Part shown: positions 59,429 to 64,000 of the stretch, piece by piece
Layout of the letters: every line of letters begins with the position of its first letter
Numbering within the stretch: position 1 is the first letter of the stretch
Assembly: GCF_029893085.1 (NCBI RefSeq)
Contig: NZ_JARXWI010000007.1
Span: 124,001-188,000 of the forward strand
Direction of reading: 5' to 3'
Source: Parabacteroides sp. PFB2-10
GTDB taxonomy: Bacteria > Bacteroidota > Bacteroidia > Bacteroidales > Tannerellaceae
DNA length: 64,000 nucleotides
Program-made: the position numbers and the translations under genes
The notes under the pieces: model-generated
Told to the model about the DNA's origin: nothing
The model's input: only the letters and a program-made list of their open reading frames with translations
The model's database searches: none

Positions 59429-59926
59429 GTGAAGGTACTTATTGAAAAGATCATTGGTTGGTTTTATTTCCCTATATTCCGAAAGTTCATACCTTATGAT
59501 ACGTTCAAATACGCGGTATGTGGGGGAGGCAATATGGTGTTGGATATCCTGCTCTATTTCCTTCTTTATAACTTTATCTTTGATAAGCAAAACCTGGATC
59601 TGGGATTTGTGACTATCTCGCCGCATATCGCCGCTTTCTTGACAGTCTTTCCTATCACCTTTCTGACCGGTTTTTGGCTCAATAACGGAGTGGTGTTCAA
59701 AGGATCGCCCATGAAAAACAGCACCAAGTTCTCCCGCTATCTGTTGGTGGTTCTTACTAGCCTGCTTATTAACTATTGGGGATTGAAATTCTTTGTGGAT
59801 TATCTTCATTTCTATCCCACACCCTCCAAATTCCTCGTGACCATTATTTGTACATTAGTCAGCTACCTTTCCCAACGCCATTTCACTTTCCGTCATTACG
59901 AGCGTTCGGAGTTTTCCGAGAAATAA
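59429..59926 (+). CDS. GtrA-family membrane protein
   Basis: This 165-residue four-helix membrane protein has GtrA-family features: FKYAVCGGGNMVLDILLYFL, AAFLTVFPITFLTGFWLNNG, VVFKGSPMKNSTKFSRYLLV and a C-terminal YLSQRHFTFRHYE. GtrA-type proteins act in export or flipping of polyprenyl-linked sugars for cell-surface polysaccharides. GTG 59429 is preferred because the -7 box lies at 59393-59400, which excludes the upstream GTG at 59372. The last residues (RSEFSEK) are encoded by a CGGAGTTTTCCGAGAAATAA segment that recurs with one change after the TlpA-like gene, around 62314-62333. Confidence 0.85.
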   Translation: MKVLIEKIIGWFYFPIFRKFIPYDTFKYAVCGGGNMVLDILLYFLLYNFIFDKQNLDLGFVTISPHIAAFLTVFPITFLTGFWLNNGVVFKGSPMKNSTKFSRYLLVVLTSLLINYWGLKFFVDYLHFYPTPSKFLVTIICTLVSYLSQRHFTFRHYERSEFSEK

Positions 59927-60095
59927 GCTCTTTTGTGCCTCTTTTCTTGTTTTAAAAAAAACATACATATTTACAGTATGTGATTTGTTTATCAAAAAAA
60001 TAATCAAAAAAGTGCTTGTTGATTACGATGTATTCGTATATTTGAAAACACGAGTTTTGGTTTACTTTTTTTGCATGAGTAAAATCTATTAATAT

Positions 60096-62267
60096 ATGAA
60101 AAAGAAAAGTTTATTGTTCTTTATGCTGTTTCTGGTAGGAGCAGTAGGTCTGTCGGCTCAAAAGGTGGTGGTGACAAACCCAGTTTATGAGTTCAATTCT
60201 TCGGGCATTACCAATGTGTCCAAAATTGAAATCACTCCAAAGGAGACACGTCTCCATATTCATTCGACATTTATTCCCCACTGGTGGGTACATTTTTCTC
60301 ATAATACCTTTATTGAGGATGCGGATACGGGTGAACGTTATGTGGTTACCGGTATGGAAAAAGGGGAGTTAGAGAAGCAGATTTATATGCCGGCATCGGG
60401 CGATTCTACGATGATCCTTATTTTCCCTCCGTTGGATACCAAAAAGGTAAAGAGGATACATTATGGCGAAGATGATAACACCATCGTCTACGGTCTTTCC
60501 CTGAATCCCAAGGCGAAAGCAGCTCCGAAGGGAGAGGTGCCTGCCGAGGTGACTCAATGGATAGAGGCAGAACTGAAAAAAGCGGAAAAGCAGACATTAG
60601 TCGACCTGGATAGCGAGGCGTTCTTCTCCCGTCAACCGGCTCGCTTGATCGGTTACATAAAGGGGTATACGCCTCAAGCCGGGTTCACATCGGGGATCGT
60701 CTATGCCGAAAATGAATTGACGCGGGAGAGTTCCCCGGTTGTTATTCAGATACATGAAGATGGCCGATTCGAAGGAGAGATACCGTTGATACACCCGATC
60801 TATAAGTATGTTATATTCCAGAACCAAAATGTCAACTTCTACATCGAACCGGGACAAACCTTATCGATGGTGATCGACTGGGAGGAGTTTCGTCATGCAG
60901 ATCGTTACCGCAATCGTCGGTATATGTTCAAGGATATCCGTTTCTCCGGCGCAGCCGGGGAGGTCAACAAGGAATTGGCGAATATAGAAAGCCGTCTTCC
61001 CGACTTCAATTTCGGCAAACTGTATGATAATTTTTCGTTGGATGCGGATAAATACACCTTACTGTTGGATTCGATCATGCACGACAGACAGGAAGCGCTC
61101 CGGGAAATACTCGACACAGAACAGTTACTTTCCCATACACGGGCGATCTTACAGGCAGAGAGTTTGATTCGATATTATTCCTATCTGTTTGAATACGAAA
61201 TAAATTACACGCGTAGTCGCATGCAAGGGGAAGAAACAGAGCAGAAATCGTTGCCAGCCTCTTTTTACAGTTTTCTACATAAGATACCTCTTAACGACCA
61301 AAAACTTCTGATCGCTTCCTCCTTTAGTATGTTTTTGAACCGTTTAGAATACGCCAATATATTCATGGAAGGAAGAACGGCTGTAAGCGTTGTGCAAGAA
61401 CCGGAGATAAATTTGGGTGAGTATTTATATGGTGAGTTGGGCTTGGAGATGGATGCCGATGATAAAGCTTATTTCTCGATTCAGCATACCAATGAAGGTG
61501 TATTTACACCGAATGAAGAGCAAATTAAGATGATGCATGCATTCAGCGAGAAATACAAAAAACAGATTGAAAGCTATGTAGCAAAATACATGGGGCTGAT
61601 GGGATATAAAGAGAAAACCCTTGCTTACTGGCATTACAAAGACTCCATCTATACAGAAGTATTGAAACTGGCACCCAGCCTGACGTATGATATCACGAAA
61701 CTGCGTGAGATGAAATTCGATTTTGAGCAGATGGAGAAAGAAGATGGTTTGGATCTTTTGAGCAAGCTGATCCTGCCTATCCCGAATAGCTTCCTGAAAG
61801 CCGAAGGGGTACGTCTTTATAACGATATGTATGCCGCTAAATCAAATGGCGCTTATAAGTTGCCTCCGGGAAAAGGAACGGATATCTTCCGCAGCATGAC
61901 TGACCAGTTCAAAGGGAAATATATCTTTGTAGACTTCTGGGCAACGACCTGTGGCCCCTGCATCGGCGGGATCAAAAGCCAAAAAGAGGCTCGCGCCAAA
62001 TACAAAGACAGCCCGGATGTAGCCTTTCTGTTTATCACCAATGATAGAGAGTCTCCCTTGAATGATTATGAGAAGTTTGTGGAAGAACAGGAACTTACCA
62101 ATGTCTACCGGATCAAGCAGGACGACTATTTGTATCTACGGGAGTTGTTCAAATTCAACGGCATCCCCCGCTATGTAATGGTCGACCGCGAAGGACGTAT
62201 CATGGACGATAACTTCCAGATGCATAACTTCGAATATGCTCTTCAGAAGGCATTGAAAGAGGAGTAA
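60096..62267 (+). CDS. TlpA-like thioredoxin-domain protein, large
   Basis: This 723-residue secreted protein has a signal peptide (MLFLVGAVGLSAQ), about 560 residues of unassigned sequence (beta-rich N-terminus to about 270, then mostly helical), and a C-terminal thioredoxin-like domain (about 600-723). The redox motif is FVDFWATTCGPCIGGIK (CGPC), followed by FLFITNDRESPL and the cis-proline-type GIPRYVMVDREGRIMDD. Large TlpA fusions are common in Bacteroidetes and probably reduce or isomerise disulfides of exported proteins. The long N-terminal part may bind the client or ligand. It is preceded by a 169-bp AT-rich gap and followed by a terminator. Confidence 0.85.
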   Translation: MKKKSLLFFMLFLVGAVGLSAQKVVVTNPVYEFNSSGITNVSKIEITPKETRLHIHSTFIPHWWVHFSHNTFIEDADTGERYVVTGMEKGELEKQIYMPASGDSTMILIFPPLDTKKVKRIHYGEDDNTIVYGLSLNPKAKAAPKGEVPAEVTQWIEAELKKAEKQTLVDLDSEAFFSRQPARLIGYIKGYTPQAGFTSGIVYAENELTRESSPVVIQIHEDGRFEGEIPLIHPIYKYVIFQNQNVNFYIEPGQTLSMVIDWEEFRHADRYRNRRYMFKDIRFSGAAGEVNKELANIESRLPDFNFGKLYDNFSLDADKYTLLLDSIMHDRQEALREILDTEQLLSHTRAILQAESLIRYYSYLFEYEINYTRSRMQGEETEQKSLPASFYSFLHKIPLNDQKLLIASSFSMFLNRLEYANIFMEGRTAVSVVQEPEINLGEYLYGELGLEMDADDKAYFSIQHTNEGVFTPNEEQIKMMHAFSEKYKKQIESYVAKYMGLMGYKEKTLAYWHYKDSIYTEVLKLAPSLTYDITKLREMKFDFEQMEKEDGLDLLSKLILPIPNSFLKAEGVRLYNDMYAAKSNGAYKLPPGKGTDIFRSMTDQFKGKYIFVDFWATTCGPCIGGIKSQKEARAKYKDSPDVAFLFITNDRESPLNDYEKFVEEQELTNVYRIKQDDYLYLRELFKFNGIPRYVMVDREGRIMDDNFQMHNFEYALQKALKEE

Positions 62268-62270
62268 AAT

Positions 62271-62312
62271 AAGGGGGAATCCCGATCTTGTGAATGGGAA
62301 TTCCCCCTTTTC
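62271..62312 (+). terminator. Terminator after the TlpA-like gene, with second short hairpin
   Basis: AAGGGGGAA (62271-62279) pairs with TTCCCCCTT (62301-62309), with an inner CCC/GGG pairing, followed by TTCTC. Directly behind lies a second palindrome TCTCGGAG-TT-CTCCGAGA (about 62311-62328), related to the end of the gtrA gene. Confidence 0.75.
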
Positions 62313-62380
62313 TCGGAGTTCTCCGAGAAATAAAAACCTTTTGTTTACTTTTCAATTCAAACCATCGAAGCTTAAACCTC

Positions 62381-63403
62381 CTATAACTTATACCGGACAA
62401 CATCCCTACCCTCTTCTTCATTCTCGGCAAGGGTGATGAGATAGTGGTCGTCTGCATCGACTTGCAGATTGCGGATGCTTCGATCGACCTGCAGGTTGCG
62501 GATGTGCATCCCTTCCCAGTTGAACACAAGGATGGTGGAAAGGGTTGAATAATTGCTGCTGCCATCATACAGGCAATAGATATAGTTCATAGAACAGGTG
62601 ATGTCGAGAAAGCATTTTACACTTTTCTCCACATTATGCACCTCCCCGGAAGGGTCAAACTCGGGAAAGATAAAGCTGTCGCCATACGGCATTGGTTTTA
62701 TCATATCGCCGTTCAAATCGTAAAAATTAACAATATTGATATAACGTGCTGCAGCCACGATCACCCCTTTTTCTTCATTAACACAAATGGCGGAAGCATG
62801 CGGATTGCTCCTGGTTCGTCTATAATCCAAATGGGGTATAAGCGGATAAGCCGGCACGTGATAGAAACCGGTACGGGGATGAAAGGAAAAAAAGATTGTT
62901 CCCGGATTGGGTGTGAGCCCAACGGCATAGGTCTCCTCTTCCGTGATCAGGGGAAAGCGACTTTCGATCATTTTTTTATCAAACGACGTAGAGGCCACAG
63001 GCGTAAAAACAGTATCATCGGTCTTCCTTAAATCATACTGATCGATACGGCGTAAGGTATTATTCCACACTGAGATCCGGTTTTTCTCCTCCCGTTCTGC
63101 ATAATTATAATGAACAAAAGAGGGATAGAGACGCACACTGGGCTCTCCCTCCTGCATGCCTGCACCAATGAACGACATATCATGCCGGCTATAAACCGAG
63201 ATCAAGGTGTCACCCTGATTGCTGAGAAAAATATAATAATCGCCAACAATGGCCAGATCATGAAAACGGCAATGGTTTCCGCCTGCCAACAACACTTCGC
63301 CCGTCAACCGACAGTCGATCTTCAGGGACACCGTATCATTGCCTTTCTTCTGACAAGAAAAGCAGATCAACAAACTCACAACAAATAGGACAATCTTTTT
63401 CAT
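62381..63403 (-). CDS. Lipoprotein of the TolB-like 6-bladed propeller family (BF3164 type)
   Basis: This 340-residue lipoprotein (MKKIVLFVVSLLICFSC, lipobox CFSC) resembles the BF3164-like/TolB-like 6-bladed beta-propeller family common in Bacteroidales. Features include LTGEVLLAGGNHCRFHDLAI, YYIFLSNQGDTLISVYSRH, FIGAGMQEGEPSVRLYPSFV, SAICVNEEKGVIVAAARYIN and an ending VRYKL. These proteins occur beside peptidases, permeases and NHL-type proteins, often with bacteriocin- or peptide-handling genes, but function is unknown. A direct duplication is seen near the C-terminus (RNLQVDRSI followed by RNLQVDADD). It is 12 bp downstream of the permease gene, so co-transcription is likely. Confidence 0.7.
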   Translation of the reverse strand: MKKIVLFVVSLLICFSCQKKGNDTVSLKIDCRLTGEVLLAGGNHCRFHDLAIVGDYYIFLSNQGDTLISVYSRHDMSFIGAGMQEGEPSVRLYPSFVHYNYAEREEKNRISVWNNTLRRIDQYDLRKTDDTVFTPVASTSFDKKMIESRFPLITEEETYAVGLTPNPGTIFFSFHPRTGFYHVPAYPLIPHLDYRRTRSNPHASAICVNEEKGVIVAAARYINIVNFYDLNGDMIKPMPYGDSFIFPEFDPSGEVHNVEKSVKCFLDITCSMNYIYCLYDGSSNYSTLSTILVFNWEGMHIRNLQVDRSIRNLQVDADDHYLITLAENEEEGRDVVRYKL

Positions 63404-63415
63404 AAGACAAATAAA

Positions 63416-64000
63416 TTATTCGGAACGTATGACAACCGCCGGATTGGTCTGTGTAGCTTTCCGGATCTGAATGACAAGTGTCAATAATGAAACAACCGCC
63501 GTTAGAGCCAAAGCTACCACAAACAACCACCAGGCGAATGATGCTTTATAAGCAAACCCTTCGAGGTATTTTGTGATGGCCAGCCAGGAAATGGGGGCGG
63601 CAACCAGAAAAGAGATACCCAATAGCTTCACATATTTATATAAAAGCAAGCACATAATCAGTCCGGAATCAGCACCATTGATCTTGCGTATGGCGATTTC
63701 ATGGAAGCGCTGTTGCACATCAAAGAGCGAGAGGCTGAACAATCCCATGATAGAGATCAAGATAGCAATCAAAGCGAAAAAGGAGAGTATATTGACCAAT
63801 TGCTTATCGGCATCGTACAAGGCTTTCATCTCCTCTTCGAACAGCGAGTATGTAAAGGCATTTCCCGAAATATCACTAAAGATAGTTTGTAACAACCTTA
63901 ATGTTTCCTGTCGCTTTCCGGGAACATGTTCAACCAAAAGACCATTCTGCATACCTCCTCCATAATATTTAAACATCAGAGGTACTGTCTTTTGAGAGAG
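63416..64000 (-). CDS. ABC transporter permease, FtsX/MacB type (5' end off the window)
   Basis: Only the C-terminal about 195 residues are visible; the frame continues beyond 64000. It shows the end of the periplasmic part (VPGKRQETLRLLQTIFSD, FEEEMKALYDADKQLVNILS) and the FtsX-like core of three membrane helices (FFALIAILISIMGLFSLSLF, YVKLLGISFLVAAPISWLAI, WWLFVVALALTAVVSLLTLV). The signature FHEIAIRKINGADSGLIMCL matches the R-K-x-x-GA loop of this family, and the end is TNPAVVIRSE. Bacteroidales carry many such permeases for antimicrobial peptide or lipid export, usually with an ATPase gene nearby; that neighbour is outside. Confidence 0.88.
   Translation of the reverse strand, partial: LSQKTVPLMFKYYGGGMQNGLLVEHVPGKRQETLRLLQTIFSDISGNAFTYSLFEEEMKALYDADKQLVNILSFFALIAILISIMGLFSLSLFDVQQRFHEIAIRKINGADSGLIMCLLLYKYVKLLGISFLVAAPISWLAITKYLEGFAYKASFAWWLFVVALALTAVVSLLTLVIQIRKATQTNPAVVIRSE

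Overview
The window reads as a chromosomal segment of a gut-type Bacteroidales bacterium, most likely Tannerellaceae or a close relative such as Parabacteroides (inference). The evidence is a SusC/SusD polysaccharide-utilization locus (PUL) under an ECF sigma/FecR pair, the lipoprotein GldB, a PorZ-like type IX secretion protein, BNR-4 and GH43/GH105 proteins, and many promoters with the Bacteroidetes -7 box TAnnTTTG. No rRNA, CRISPR array, intact prophage or intact transposase gene was seen.

Layout. 1-8815 (minus) is a PUL: ECF sigma, FecR anti-sigma, SusC, SusD, a DUF1097 membrane protein and a GH31 glycosidase cut by the window edge. A plus-strand terminator between fecR and susC points to an antisense small RNA over the susC leader. 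8816-9745 holds repeats only. 9746-13645 (plus) carries a nitroreductase-like protein, a metallo-hydrolase, a VOC protein, a ROK sugar kinase and a Nudix hydrolase. Then come argS and HU (minus), two rhomboids and an EEP-family hydrolase (plus), and a minus-strand pair made of a putative N-acyltransferase and a ThiF/E1-like protein whose reading frames overlap by 73 bp. 21.5-29 kb holds a GH43 lipoprotein, small phage-flavoured genes next to tRNA-Arg(UCU), gldB, miaB and a CoA-transferase. 29-38 kb holds an esterase, an MlaF/MlaE pair, a Tyr/Trp/Gly-rich secreted protein with a FadL-like porin, a HAD phosphatase, ilvE and metF.

38-49 kb holds a phosphohexomutase, a GH43 arabinanase-like protein, a PAS histidine kinase followed by a TPR-AraC regulator, metK behind a SAM-II-like leader, a SIMPL-domain protein and ribD. 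49-56 kb has porZ, rdgB, a YitT protein and leuS. 56-60 kb has a GH105/BNR-4 pair and gtrA. The right end has a TlpA-like thioredoxin, a 6-bladed propeller lipoprotein and a truncated FtsX-type permease.

The most interesting non-coding signal is a family of five intergenic elements of about 130-155 bp (near 9.1, 25.2, 31.9, 41.5 and 48.0 kb). Each has two to three ~20-bp GGGA-type half units, an invariant CTCCCGGGAG palindrome and, in four of five, a GTAAGCA/TGCTTAC hairpin. All five point the hairpin end at the start of the next gene; in three the hairpin ends 130-135 bp before the start codon. The most interesting coding signal is the acyltransferase/ThiF pair, possibly linked to the nitroreductase 8 kb away. 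Two further small RNA candidates lie between divergent genes at 26.8 and 31.7 kb. All family assignments come from reading the sequence; no database search was run.
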